Notes: generated from the sequence alone by a model not told the origin. Positions 26,782 to 35,218 are shown, numbered from the stretch's first letter. The stretch is 57,667 nucleotides of DNA from JBBKWJ01 sp037968895 (GCA_037968895.1 JBBKWJ010000269.1:1-57667), one strand, 5' to 3'. Program-made: numbers and translations.

Positions 26782-27809
26782 GCCGCCACCTGCCGTTCGT
26801 TTTGACGACGGATGCCGCGCATTCGCACGCTTGCCGATCGCCGGTTACTTGCGAGTTCTTCGGGGCCCGGTTTGCGAGCCAGCGGTCGAAGCGCGACAAA
26901 GTCCGGCTCCTCAGCCGGTATTGGCAGTCCTGGCGGCACAACAACGGTGCTATTGCTTCGAATGACGTCTTTCGCTATTCGGTCTTCGCCTGAGTGGTAC
27001 GTGAGGACGATGCCTACACCACCGACACATAACCGCTCGACAGCTGCCTCGAGCGCGGGACGAAGAATCGAAAGCTCATCGTTAACTTCGATCCGAAGCG
27101 CTTGAAAGGTTCGCTTGGCCGGGTGGCCACCCTTGCGTCGAGCCGCCGCAGGAATTGCAGTTACTACGACCTCAGCGAGACGACTCGTTGATTCGATTGG
27201 CCGATTCGAGATGATTGCCGACGCAATGCGGCCAGCAAATCGTTCATCGGCGTGGCGGCGGAGAATCCCGGCGATCTCGCCATGATCGGCAAAGTTCACG
27301 ATATCGGCCGCCGTTCGACCGGTCGTCTGGTCCATCCGCATGTCGAGCGGGCCGTCGTTTCGAAAACTGAAGCCTCGATCGGCCTGGTCAAGCTGTGGTG
27401 AGCTCACGCCAAGGTCAAATAGGAAGCCAGCGATCTCGTCAACGCCTTCGTCGTCGAGAACCTGCGCAAGCTGATCGAAGCGGGCTCGCACGACTGTGCT
27501 TCGTCCACCAAATTCGGTTAGCCGATCGGTGGCGGCAGCAAGCGCCACTGGATCCCGGTCGATGCCGATGAGGCTTAGATGAGGTGCGGCGGCCAACAGG
27601 GCTGCAGCGTGACCGGCACCACCAAGGGTGCAATCGACAACAGTTCCGGGCGGCGCCTCGGTGAGAGCGGAGACCACTTCGGCCAGCATGACTGGCTGGT
27701 GGGCGAAGGACGATCCAGTTGCCGTGGCGTGCTCAGCATCTTCGTCTGAGGTGCCATCAAGGCGTGGATCGTCCAGCATGATCTCCGAGCGACTGCTCGC
27801 TTCGGCCAT
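26778..27809 (-). CDS. rsmH: 16S rRNA (cytosine-1402-N4)-methyltransferase RsmH
   Basis: About 343 residues, SAM-dependent. HQPVMLAEVV, VDCTLGGAGHAAALL, LIGIDRDPVAL, FLFDLGVSSPQLDQADRGFS and GPLDMRMD are diagnostic. The ATG at 27809 has GAGGGG seven bases upstream and is preferred over 27836. The usual YHSLED motif reads YHSGED here, a change at a normally hydrophobic position. It is separated from mraZ by about 190 bases and overlaps ftsL by ATGA. Confidence 0.93.
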   Translation of the reverse strand: MAEASSRSEIMLDDPRLDGTSDEDAEHATATGSSFAHQPVMLAEVVSALTEAPPGTVVDCTLGGAGHAAALLAAAPHLSLIGIDRDPVALAAATDRLTEFGGRSTVVRARFDQLAQVLDDEGVDEIAGFLFDLGVSSPQLDQADRGFSFRNDGPLDMRMDQTTGRTAADIVNFADHGEIAGILRRHADERFAGRIASAIISNRPIESTSRLAEVVVTAIPAAARRKGGHPAKRTFQALRIEVNDELSILRPALEAAVERLCVGGVGIVLTYHSGEDRIAKDVIRSNSTVVVPPGLPIPAEEPDFVALRPLARKPGPEELASNRRSASVRMRGIRRQNERQVAA

Positions 27810-27998
27810 CGGTAACCCCTCGGAAACTGAGCGCAAGCCAGGGTTTTCTCTCCTGGACTCACTTGAGGGGTAGCGGGCGGAGTTGTGGGGCAGAAGTTAC
27901 CCATCAACAGCTCCCGAAGGGTAACCGATGAACGATTCGAAACGTATGTCGCTGACTCTCCTTTCGATGTACGGCGGGTGAAAGTTCTGCTGGGCGAA

Positions 27999-28418
27999 TT
28001 AGAGAAAACTTCGAACCGCTGCGGCCACTTCGGCCTTGGCATCGGTTGTTCCTTGGAGCGCTCGGTAGCGCTCGGCAGGCCATATCTCGACACGACTAAG
28101 AACACCGGCCACGACGACCTGCGATCCGAAACCCTTTGACTCAAGGAGAGCCTTGGGAAGCGAGATACGACCAGCACTGTCAAGCTTGACGTCGCTTACG
28201 CTGGCGAAAAACTCGCGGTGCGCAGTAATGGAAATCTGCTGTGCATCTCGTTGTCGTTGGATTTCTGCTGAAACTTCTTTGAAGCCTTCCTCACTCCATA
28301 GCCCGAGACAGTCGTCAAGCTCCATGACGTAGCCCTTGTCGACAACAAGGGCTCGGTAATCAGCTGGCAACACAACTCGACCTTTGGAGTCAAGCGAATG
28401 CTCGTGTTCACCAACGAA
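27999..28418 (-). CDS. mraZ: transcriptional regulator MraZ
   Basis: A 139-residue protein with two AbrB-like half domains: FVGEHEHSLDSKGRVVLPAD near the N-terminus and DVKLDSAGRISLPKALLESK near residue 85. I place the start at a TTG because family members begin M-F-x-G and this TTG gives (M)FVGEHEHS. Upstream codons as far as 28556 are open but would run through the promoter and operator boxes. MraZ binds repeated boxes in front of its own operon; such boxes are visible here at 28505-28549. Confidence 0.85.
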   Translation of the reverse strand, partial: FVGEHEHSLDSKGRVVLPADYRALVVDKGYVMELDDCLGLWSEEGFKEVSAEIQRQRDAQQISITAHREFFASVSDVKLDSAGRISLPKALLESKGFGSQVVVAGVLSRVEIWPAERYRALQGTTDAKAEVAAAVRSFL

Positions 28419-28504
28419 CAACCGGAACCTACTTCTCGAGGGGCCGGCCGAAACCGGATTGAAACTTGATGGTGGATTTACCCGATTACGTTGGGCTTGT
28501 CCTC

Positions 28505-28549
28505 CACTGCGTGACACCATATGACACTTGCTTGCACTAATCAACCACT
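28505..28549 (-). promoter_or_regulatory. putative MraZ operator: five AGTG/GGTG boxes at about 10-base spacing
   Basis: On the minus strand AGTG (or GGTG once) occurs at plus-strand positions 28546-28549, 28535-28538, 28525-28528, 28515-28518 and 28505-28508, that is with steps of 11, 10, 10 and 10 bases. Known MraZ operators are tandem short G-rich boxes (TGGGN in E. coli, AAAGTG in mollicutes) on one face of the helix. The array overlaps the predicted promoter, as expected for autoregulation. Confidence 0.6.
28516..28544 (-). promoter_or_regulatory. predicted promoter of the mraZ / dcw operon
   Basis: On the minus strand TTGATT (28544-28539) and TATGGT (28521-28516) are 17 bases apart, each a 4 of 6 match to the sigma70 boxes. 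Transcription would start near 28509, leaving a leader of roughly 90 bases before the TTG start of mraZ. The boxes interleave with the AGTG repeats. Confidence 0.5.
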
Positions 28550-28585
28550 TCGACACATTCTGCGGTCATCACAGCACATTGCGTG

Positions 28586-28601
28586 ACGAACGCTCGTTCG
28601 T
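28586..28601. promoter_or_regulatory. LexA-like palindrome between mraZ and the lipoate-ligase-like gene
   Basis: ACGAACG-CT-CGTTCGT is a perfect inverted repeat. Its core CGAAC-N4-GTTCG matches the actinobacterial SOS box (TCGAAC-N4-GTTCGA) at ten of twelve defined bases. It lies about 42 bases upstream of the mraZ -35 box and about 97 bases upstream of the rightward gene, so either could be the target. Confidence 0.45.
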
Positions 28602-28697
28602 TTCACGGCGTGTCCTTGCCGACGCCAGTCGGATCCAACGCAGCCAGCGTTCGCCCTGCCACATTGGGTAAAGTTTTCAGAACGGATTCGCTCACCA

Positions 28698-29468
28698 GTG
28701 TCGGGCCGGCTCACCTACGCTTACGGAGTGCCGCCGCCGCCACTCTCCCCCTTTCTCCGGTTCGACCATCCCGCTGCTGATAGCGTTCGCGATGCTGGCT
28801 GGCGTCTTGTTTCGACCGTCGGGTCGGCCGCCGACTTCCATGCGTTGCGACCATCGCCTGACACGAAGCCTGCACTCTGGCTTCATCAACTCGTTCGTCC
28901 CGCGGCGGTCATGGGGAGTCGTCAGCGACCGGAAATCATCGACCAGATGTATGCGGATACACACGCTATTGAGGTCTGCGGCCGACGGTCGGGCGGCGGG
29001 CTCGTTGTCGTCGAGCCTGATCGGTCGCTATGGCTCGATGTCATTGTTCCGCCAACGCACCACTTGTGGCTGGCCGATGTCAACCGTTCGTTCAACTGGC
29101 TTGGCACACTCTGGGCCGAGACGCTCCGCAAGCTCGGCGAGACGGACGTCCACGTGCACGAGGGGCCCCTGCGGCACCCGGTTGAGGGTCAAGCGGTTTG
29201 CTTCGCTGGCCTCGGTCCCGGCGAGGTAACCGTTGCCGGGCGTAAAGTCGTCGGCCTCTCACAGCGGCGTACAAAAGCTGGTGCCCGATTCCAGTGTTTA
29301 CTTGTTGAGGGCTGGCCCTGGAGGGTCACTAAGGCACTGCTACGCCCCGAGTTCGTACCAGACAGCCTCGACATTGAACGACTCAAGGTGGGACTCCCCC
29401 ACCCCCTCGACCGGCAGAAAACACTGGACCAATTTCTCGATGGACTTCACCGGTTGACGTTTACTTGA
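28698..29468 (+). CDS. lipoate-protein ligase A family protein
   Basis: A 256-residue member of the biotin/lipoate protein ligase fold (LplA/LipM-like). The lipoyl-AMP pocket motif is GRRSGGGLVVVEPDRSLWLD and the catalytic lysine region is VAGRKVVGLSQRRTKAGARF. The family transfers lipoate or octanoate to E2 and GcvH domains, but the exact reaction cannot be decided, and the C-terminal accessory domain of E. coli LplA is missing. The GTG start is the first available and a shorter form is possible. It ends 23 bases before the acyl-CoA dehydrogenase gene. Confidence 0.75.
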   Translation: MSGRLTYAYGVPPPPLSPFLRFDHPAADSVRDAGWRLVSTVGSAADFHALRPSPDTKPALWLHQLVRPAAVMGSRQRPEIIDQMYADTHAIEVCGRRSGGGLVVVEPDRSLWLDVIVPPTHHLWLADVNRSFNWLGTLWAETLRKLGETDVHVHEGPLRHPVEGQAVCFAGLGPGEVTVAGRKVVGLSQRRTKAGARFQCLLVEGWPWRVTKALLRPEFVPDSLDIERLKVGLPHPLDRQKTLDQFLDGLHRLTFT

Positions 29469-29484
29469 CCACCTGGTCTAGATT
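29454..29484 (+). promoter_or_regulatory. possible promoter for a leaderless acyl-CoA dehydrogenase transcript
   Basis: TTGACG (29454-29459) and TAGATT (29479-29484) are 19 bases apart, slightly long. TAGATT ends seven bases before the ATG at 29492, which has no Shine-Dalgarno sequence. The -35 box falls within the end of the upstream coding region. Confidence 0.35.
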
Positions 29485-29491
29485 CTTGGTT

Positions 29492-30739
29492 ATGCAACCC
29501 ACGTATCCGGCCGAGGCCGACACCTTCCGCGAAAAGATCCAAGCGTTTCTCGCCGAGCACCTTCCCTCAAACTGGGAAGGCATCGGAGCGCTCGACCCAG
29601 AAGCTGCCCATCAGTTCACTAACGAATGGCGAGCCATTCTCCGCGACAACCAACTCCTCGCCACCTCGTGGCCAGTTGAATATGGCGGTGCTGGCCTCTC
29701 CTCGATGGAGTCGGTCGTGATGGCCGAAGAGTTTGCGAAGGCTGGCGTGCCGTCGGGCGGCGCAAACGACGCCTTCAGCATCCAGATGGTCGGCAACACC
29801 ATCTTGACCTGGGGCACAGAGGAGCAGAAGAAGCACTTCTTACCTCGCATCATTTCGGGCGAAGACACCTGGTGCCAGGGCTACTCCGAGCCCAATGCGG
29901 GCTCAGACCTGGCAAACCTCGGCTGCAAGGCCGAACTCGACGGCGACGAGTGGGTCATCAACGGCCAGAAGATCTGGACCTCCGCTGGCCACCTCGCCGA
30001 CTGGATCTTCGTCCTAACGCGAACAGATGCCGAAGCAAAGAAGCACCGTGGCATCACCTTCTTACTTGTCCCCATGGACCAACCGGGAGTCGAAGTCCGA
30101 CCGATCAAGATGATCTCGGGCGACTCAGAGTTCAACGAGGTGTTCTTCACCGACGCCAAGGCGCCAAGAGAGAACGTCATCGGCGAAGTAAACGGTGGCT
30201 GGGGTGTGGCAATGACCCTGCTCGGCTTCGAGCGAGGCGAGGCCGCGGCAACGACGCCAGTCCTCTTCGGTGTCGAGTTCGACCGTCTCAAAGAACTCGC
30301 CAGGGAGCAAGGCAAAGCCGACGACCCGGTCATCCGGCAACGTCTCGCAGCCTGTTACACGACTACGCAGATCATGCGATACCTAGGAATGCGAACGCTC
30401 ACTCGCTTCCTGGCCGGTCATCATCCCGGTCCTGACGCCTCAACGTTCAAGTTGTTCTGGTCGGAGTATCACAAGATCTCGACAGAGCTCGCAATCGATA
30501 TTCTCGGCGCAAACGCCATGGTCATCGACGGCAAGTTCCCATCGTCTGCGTTCTCGACCGACTCTCCCGGTGCACCAAACAATTCGGGAAGCTGGATTGG
30601 CACGTTCCTCAACGCAAGAGCCGGCACGATCTACGCCGGTACCAGCCAGGTGCAGCGCAACATCATCGGTGAGATGGTCCTTGGCCTCCCCAAAGAGCCA
30701 CGGGCCGACGGTGGCTCCTGGCGTGACACGCCCAAATAG
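29492..30739 (+). CDS. acyl-CoA dehydrogenase
   Basis: A 415-residue FAD enzyme of the acyl-CoA dehydrogenase family. Signatures in order: EYGGAGLSSMESVVMAEEFA, WCQGYSEPNAGSDLANLGCK (FAD and substrate binding), WVINGQKIWTSAGHLADWIF, and at the C-terminus RAGTIYAGTSQVQRNIIGEM. The long helical insertion and this C-terminus resemble enzymes assigned to unusual acyl-CoAs (steroid or branched chains), but substrate is not decidable here. The upstream frame to 29465 overlaps the previous gene and is less likely. The small gene 9 bases downstream is probably co-transcribed. Confidence 0.92.
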   Translation: MQPTYPAEADTFREKIQAFLAEHLPSNWEGIGALDPEAAHQFTNEWRAILRDNQLLATSWPVEYGGAGLSSMESVVMAEEFAKAGVPSGGANDAFSIQMVGNTILTWGTEEQKKHFLPRIISGEDTWCQGYSEPNAGSDLANLGCKAELDGDEWVINGQKIWTSAGHLADWIFVLTRTDAEAKKHRGITFLLVPMDQPGVEVRPIKMISGDSEFNEVFFTDAKAPRENVIGEVNGGWGVAMTLLGFERGEAAATTPVLFGVEFDRLKELAREQGKADDPVIRQRLAACYTTTQIMRYLGMRTLTRFLAGHHPGPDASTFKLFWSEYHKISTELAIDILGANAMVIDGKFPSSAFSTDSPGAPNNSGSWIGTFLNARAGTIYAGTSQVQRNIIGEMVLGLPKEPRADGGSWRDTPK

Positions 30740-30748
30740 GTAGGCGAG

Positions 30749-31009
30749 ATGAGCCGTTTGGTTCCCGGTTTGTCTGGTGAGGCACTGAAGTGCCTCGCCC
30801 GGCGTCCCGATCTCTGGCGCACGGCGACCAGTGCCGCCGCTGGCCTCGTCCCCCGACGCTGGTGGCGCCACCGCCCGTTCTTGCCCGTCCCCGATCGGGG
30901 CTGGATGCATTTCCGGCTCGAGACGGCATACGGCGGCGACGGTGACACACCAATGCACGGTGATGATCTCATCACCTGGCTCGAGTGGAAGAAGACCTTC
31001 CCCACCTAA
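30749..31009 (+). CDS. small conserved actinobacterial protein, function unknown
   Basis: An 86-residue soluble-looking protein with Arg/Trp-rich middle (LVPRRWWRHRPFLPVPDRGW) and the C-terminal block ETAYGGDGDTPMHGDDLITW-LEW. Short proteins with this RPDLW - WWRR - PLPVPD - AYG - LEW pattern occur in many Actinobacteria next to unrelated genes; no function is known to me. It starts nine bases after the acyl-CoA dehydrogenase stop. Confidence 0.75.
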   Translation: MSRLVPGLSGEALKCLARRPDLWRTATSAAAGLVPRRWWRHRPFLPVPDRGWMHFRLETAYGGDGDTPMHGDDLITWLEWKKTFPT

Positions 31010-31030
31010 AGCGCCAGCGAACAAAGGCGG

Positions 31031-31996
31031 TTAGCGAACGGAGTGAGCGGCGCGGGCTTTGCGCTCGCTGAACACGACGGCGGCGACCAGCATCGCCACG
31101 ATGATCGACAGCGACAGGTAAGTGTCAAGGTGATACCAGTGACTGAAGGTCATCTTGAGGCCAACGAACACCAGAATGGCGCCAAGTCCGTGAGACAAAT
31201 AGTGGAACCGTTGGCGTGCATTGGCCAGCAGGAAATACATCGCTCGCAGTCCAAGAATCGCAAACGCGTTTGACGCGAACACGATGAACGGTTCGTTCGA
31301 CACTGCGAGCACCGCAGGAACAGAGTCGAGGGCGAAGATCACGTCAGTGAACTCGACAACAACCAGAGCGGCGAATAGTGGCGTGGCTGCCCGGACGCCA
31401 TTTTTCTTGGTGAAGAACTTGTGACCATCAAGCTCATCGCTCACTGGCATGATGCGTTTCAATAAGCCGAGTCCAGCTGTCGATGTTGTGTCTCCCTCGT
31501 CGTCTCTGTGACGGAATATTCGAATTCCTGTCACGACGAGGAACAGTCCAAAGACAACGAGCAGCCACGAGAACCGATCGATGAGGGTCGTACCAAGCAG
31601 GATGAAACCAAGCCGCAATGCGAGTGCCCCAAAGATGCCCCAGAACAGCACCCGGTGCTGAAACTTCACCGGGATCGACATCGACGTAAAGAGAATCGAC
31701 CACACAAACACGTTGTCGATGCTGAGCGATTTCTCGATCAGGTAACCGGCCAGATACTCACTGAATGCGCCAGATCCGTAGGCGAACCACACCACAACGG
31801 AGAACGCCAGGCCGCACGTGATCCACCCAAGAGTCTCGAGTAATGCCTCACGGGTCGATGGCTCGTGATCATCGCGATGCCTGATGAGGTCGACAGCAAG
31901 CATTATGCAGAGTGCGACAGCGAGCCCGATCCACGCGGTGGCGGTCACATCAAGCGAAACGAATGAGTCGCGAGCACTAGTTGCGGCGATGAGCAT
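31031..31996 (-). CDS. TerC family integral membrane protein
   Basis: A 321-residue membrane protein of the TerC/Alx family with about nine hydrophobic segments. Conserved acidic motifs in membrane segments are visible: EKSLSIDNVFVWSILF and VVVEFTDVIFALDSVPAVLA. Characterised members export manganese or help metalate exported proteins. I found no room for the yybP-ykoY manganese riboswitch that often precedes such genes: only 56 bases separate it from the ROK kinase upstream, which lies on the same strand. Confidence 0.9.
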   Translation of the reverse strand: MLIAATSARDSFVSLDVTATAWIGLAVALCIMLAVDLIRHRDDHEPSTREALLETLGWITCGLAFSVVVWFAYGSGAFSEYLAGYLIEKSLSIDNVFVWSILFTSMSIPVKFQHRVLFWGIFGALALRLGFILLGTTLIDRFSWLLVVFGLFLVVTGIRIFRHRDDEGDTTSTAGLGLLKRIMPVSDELDGHKFFTKKNGVRAATPLFAALVVVEFTDVIFALDSVPAVLAVSNEPFIVFASNAFAILGLRAMYFLLANARQRFHYLSHGLGAILVFVGLKMTFSHWYHLDTYLSLSIIVAMLVAAVVFSERKARAAHSVR

Positions 31997-32052
31997 TCGT
32001 GAGAAGATAGCAGTCAGAAACGCGTGTCAGCGCGCGCCGCAGGCCGGATTCA

Positions 32053-32934
32053 TCAGCCGACTACTAACACTCCTAAACCACGCAGACCGACGGCTGCCGC
32101 TCCAATAAGCGGCCCGTTGTCGCCGCACGACGCAGCGACGATACGGGTTCCCTTGCTGTAGTCGAGTTGGCAGATCCGGTCTACCTCATTCTGAGCTGCA
32201 GCGAAGAACGGTTCACCGAAACCGAGCGCAACCGAGCCAGCGACCAACGCAAGCGGAAGATCGAGCAAGTTGGCAACGGACCCGACCGCCTGACCGACAA
32301 GTGTGCCAACCCGAACCATCTCGTCGTGGTCGGCATTTTGAGCGGGGATGCCACGTTGCGCGGCGATTGCGGTTCCCGACGCCTCGGCTTCCAACACGCC
32401 TTGCACGTGCCCTGCCAGCTCGAAGCCCCCTGGATTCACCACTACATGCCCGATATGACCGGCGTTTCCTGACCCGCCATCGAGCAGCCTGCCATCGAGC
32501 ACAATTCCCCCACCGACTCCAGTCGATACCACCATTGCGATGTAGTTGGGCTCACCAACCGCCCCTCCGACCCAACCCTCAGCGAGCGCAAGCGCCTTTG
32601 CGTCGTTGTCGACGAACACGCGAAGGCCGGTGTGATCGACGAGTCGTTGGCGTAGCGGGTACGAGCGCCACGCCAGAATGTTGAGAGGTGACACTGTGAC
32701 CCCACCCTGGGCCATCGGACCGCCGCAGCCGACTCCACACACCTCAAACTGATCGAATGGGCGAAGTGGCTCTAGCAATTGGGTCAGCGAATCAAAGAGT
32801 TCATCGCCGTCAGCAGTTCGCGTGGTTGGGCATCGAGATCGCTCAAGAATTCGTCCGTCAGGAGCGACAACACCGACGGCCAGCTTTGTACCCCCAATGT
32901 CGATGGCGAGCACTGGTCTGGTTTTCGATGCCAT
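32053..32934 (-). CDS. ROK family sugar kinase/regulator without the zinc-cysteine motif
   Basis: A 293-residue ROK protein. The phosphate loop AIDIGGTKLAVGVV, the catalytic-base region FVDNDAKALALAE and the STGVGGGIVLDGRLL loop suggest an active kinase for a hexose such as glucose. The segment that normally carries the CxCGxxGCxE zinc motif reads NPGGFELAGHVQGVLEAEAS, with no cysteine, though the upstream GHIGH histidine is kept. No N-terminal helix-turn-helix is present, so it is an enzyme-type ROK protein. Probably co-transcribed with terC. Confidence 0.85.
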   Translation of the reverse strand: MASKTRPVLAIDIGGTKLAVGVVAPDGRILERSRCPTTRTADGDELFDSLTQLLEPLRPFDQFEVCGVGCGGPMAQGGVTVSPLNILAWRSYPLRQRLVDHTGLRVFVDNDAKALALAEGWVGGAVGEPNYIAMVVSTGVGGGIVLDGRLLDGGSGNAGHIGHVVVNPGGFELAGHVQGVLEAEASGTAIAAQRGIPAQNADHDEMVRVGTLVGQAVGSVANLLDLPLALVAGSVALGFGEPFFAAAQNEVDRICQLDYSKGTRIVAASCGDNGPLIGAAAVGLRGLGVLVVG

Positions 32935-32962
32935 TTCCCCAGCATATGGGACGCCGGAAATC

Positions 32963-32992
32963 GCAGACGAGACCTAGGTCATTATCGTCTGC
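32963..32992. promoter_or_regulatory. nested palindrome between divergent ROK kinase and moxR
   Basis: Outer arms GCAGACGA and TCGTCTGC (eight bases each, perfect) enclose the ten-base perfect palindrome GACCTAGGTC followed by ATTA. The element sits in the 94-base divergent gap, 28 bases upstream of the kinase start and 36 bases upstream of moxR. It could be an operator for one or both genes. CATTAT within it may serve as a -10 box for moxR. Confidence 0.45.
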
Positions 32993-33028
32993 CAGTCTGA
33001 AGACAAAGCAGCGGTTGAGGCGGCTAGG

Positions 33029-34045
33029 GTGCCAGGAGCCAAAGATGAAGGGGCCCTGTCAGTGCCAAGTGACGACCCGACCCAGCTCGACGATCAAACA
33101 GCGCAAAAGTTCGCTACTGCGTTCAGTGCGATTGCGAGCAACATCGCGACCGTTGTCCGTGGACGACCGCGCGTTATCGAGAGCGTGCTGCTCTGTCTTG
33201 TCGCCGGAGGGCACATCCTTATCGAGGATGTGCCAGGAGTAGGCAAAACAACCGTCGCCAAGGCCCTAAGTCGCACGCTCGACGCCAACCTTGGACGCAT
33301 CCAGTTCACGCCAGACCTCCTGCCTGCCGACGTCACCGGCATCAGCATCTGGAACCGAAGCGACTCCACATTTGAGTTTCGCCCTGGTCCAATCTTCGCT
33401 GGTCTTGTGCTCGCTGACGAAATCAACCGTGCGTCACCCAAGACACAATCTGCACTGCTCGAGGCGATGGCGGAGGGCCAGGTCACCGTCGACGGCCAGA
33501 CCCACTTACTCCCCCGGCCGTTCATGGTTCTCGCTACCCAGAACCCAATTGAGCAGGAAGGAACATACCCACTTCCTGAGAGCCAGCTCGACCGCTTCCT
33601 GATGCGCATTTCCGTCGGCTATCCCGAACGTGAAGACGAACTCGCGATCTTGGAGACACACCAGAGCGACACGGTGTTGGCCGAAGTAAAAGCGGTCGCC
33701 TCGGTGCGAGACATCTCGGCAATGGCAGCAATCGTCAACCGGGTTCGGATCGCGCCGGAGCTTCGGTCCTACCTGGTCGACCTAGCTGAAGCGACGAGGC
33801 GGCATCACGCCATCGCCCTCGGCATGTCGCCGCGAGCCACCCTCTCTCTGCAACGCGTCAGTCGAGCGAGGGCTGCGTCGCAAGGCAGATCATTTGTCAT
33901 CGATGATGACATTAAGGCAGTCGCAACTGAAGTCATTTCTCATCGCCTGGTGCTGCACCCAGAGGCGATGCTCCAAGGCACCGATCCCGAATCGGTAATA
34001 AACGACCTACTCGGCGCCGTTCCCATTCCTGGCGGCCGTTTTTGA
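33029..34045 (+). CDS. MoxR family AAA+ ATPase
   Basis: A 338-residue MoxR ATPase. Walker A is GVGKTTVAK near residue 72, Walker B LADEIN near residue 132, and TQNPIEQEGTYPLPESQLDR carries sensor 1. MoxR proteins act as chaperone-like ATPases with von Willebrand A or DUF58 partners. The GTG start is the first reasonable one. It overlaps the DUF58 gene by four bases (TTGA), and a transglutaminase follows, a widespread three-gene module. Confidence 0.92.
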   Translation: MPGAKDEGALSVPSDDPTQLDDQTAQKFATAFSAIASNIATVVRGRPRVIESVLLCLVAGGHILIEDVPGVGKTTVAKALSRTLDANLGRIQFTPDLLPADVTGISIWNRSDSTFEFRPGPIFAGLVLADEINRASPKTQSALLEAMAEGQVTVDGQTHLLPRPFMVLATQNPIEQEGTYPLPESQLDRFLMRISVGYPEREDELAILETHQSDTVLAEVKAVASVRDISAMAAIVNRVRIAPELRSYLVDLAEATRRHHAIALGMSPRATLSLQRVSRARAASQGRSFVIDDDIKAVATEVISHRLVLHPEAMLQGTDPESVINDLLGAVPIPGGRF

Positions 34046-35205
34046 TCTGGCCGACTCGTGCTGGCGTCGCACTTGCGACCGCAGGGGCCGTCGGGGTTGT
34101 TCTCGGACGGTTCCTTGGCACGATCGAGTTCTACTATTTGGGCGCCGCCGCTTTGGCTGCCCTCTTCCTCTCATGGCTCTACCTTGCATTGTCTCGCGTC
34201 AGCCTTCGCGTCTCGCGCCAGATCACCCCTGCCACTCCCCGCGCCGGGCAGCCAGTTCGAGTCGACCTTGTCCTGACCAACGAAGCTTCGTTTGCGACAC
34301 CGGTTCTCCGCGTCGATGACAAGATCGATGATGCTCAAGGGCCATCAATTCATCTCGCTCCTATTGGTCGAACGGGGCGGGCGGAGTTCGCCTTCCGTAT
34401 CCCGGCTCAGCGCCGCGGAGTTCTCGCTCTTGGTCCACTCGGCATCACCCTGACCGACCCCCTAGGTCTGTTTCGCTCCACTCTCGAGGCCGGTCGCCGG
34501 GTCACCGTTCTGGTCCGTCCCCATCTGTATGCCCTTGGCACATTGAAGGCTCGCGCCGGAAACGATCCGACGGCTGAAGACCAACGCCACCGTTCTCTAG
34601 CCATCGGTGGCGACGAGTTCTACGCGCTACGGCCGTACACCGTGGGCGACGAACTTCGGCGCGTCGACTGGCGAGCAACCGCCCGCCAAGACGAGCTGAT
34701 CGTGCGGCAAGACGAAAAGCCACGAACCGGTCGAATCACCGTAATCCTCGACCGTCGGACCGGGGTCTACGACGATCAGGGTTTAGACCGAGCGATGGCA
34801 GCTGCAACCTCGGTCCTTCATGCCGCCCGCATAAGTGACGAACTCGTTCGTTTCGCAACAACAGCCGAGCATGAAACAACCGACATCCGCAACAAGTCCG
34901 ATCTCGACCGAGTCGACGAACGTCTCGCAACGCTCTCCACAACTGAGATTGCCTCACTCATTCGTACTGTCGACCGGCACCGTCGCATTGGCCAGGGTGG
35001 CACGCTCGTCATCATTACTGGCATCCCCAGCAACGAGCTGACGCAGGCAATCGACCGAGCTGCGCGAAGCTATGACCGTGTCATACCGATCGTTTGTCAG
35101 CCGCTTGGCTCAACTCCCCCACCCGGATGCGTCATGCACGACGGCCGGAACGACTTTATTGAAGAATGGCACCAGGCCATGATCCGCTCATTGGTGCGAC
35201 GATGA
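34042..35205 (+). CDS. DUF58 domain protein
   Basis: A 387-residue protein with two N-terminal membrane helices (ALATAGAVGVVLGRFLG and LGAAALAALFLSWLYLAL). The DUF58 signature ALRPYTVGDELRRVDWRATA follows near residue 200, then a vWA-like domain (TGRITVILDRRTGVYDD). The start is a TTG sharing TTGA with the moxR stop. DUF58 proteins are the usual partners of MoxR; the biochemical role is not established. Confidence 0.9.
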   Translation: MIWPTRAGVALATAGAVGVVLGRFLGTIEFYYLGAAALAALFLSWLYLALSRVSLRVSRQITPATPRAGQPVRVDLVLTNEASFATPVLRVDDKIDDAQGPSIHLAPIGRTGRAEFAFRIPAQRRGVLALGPLGITLTDPLGLFRSTLEAGRRVTVLVRPHLYALGTLKARAGNDPTAEDQRHRSLAIGGDEFYALRPYTVGDELRRVDWRATARQDELIVRQDEKPRTGRITVILDRRTGVYDDQGLDRAMAAATSVLHAARISDELVRFATTAEHETTDIRNKSDLDRVDERLATLSTTEIASLIRTVDRHRRIGQGGTLVIITGIPSNELTQAIDRAARSYDRVIPIVCQPLGSTPPPGCVMHDGRNDFIEEWHQAMIRSLVRR

Positions 35206-35218
35206 AGGCGATACGACC

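Noticed and set aside
31997..32052. Possible yybP-ykoY manganese riboswitch before terC
   Set aside because: The gap is 56 bases, too short, and lacks the conserved loops.
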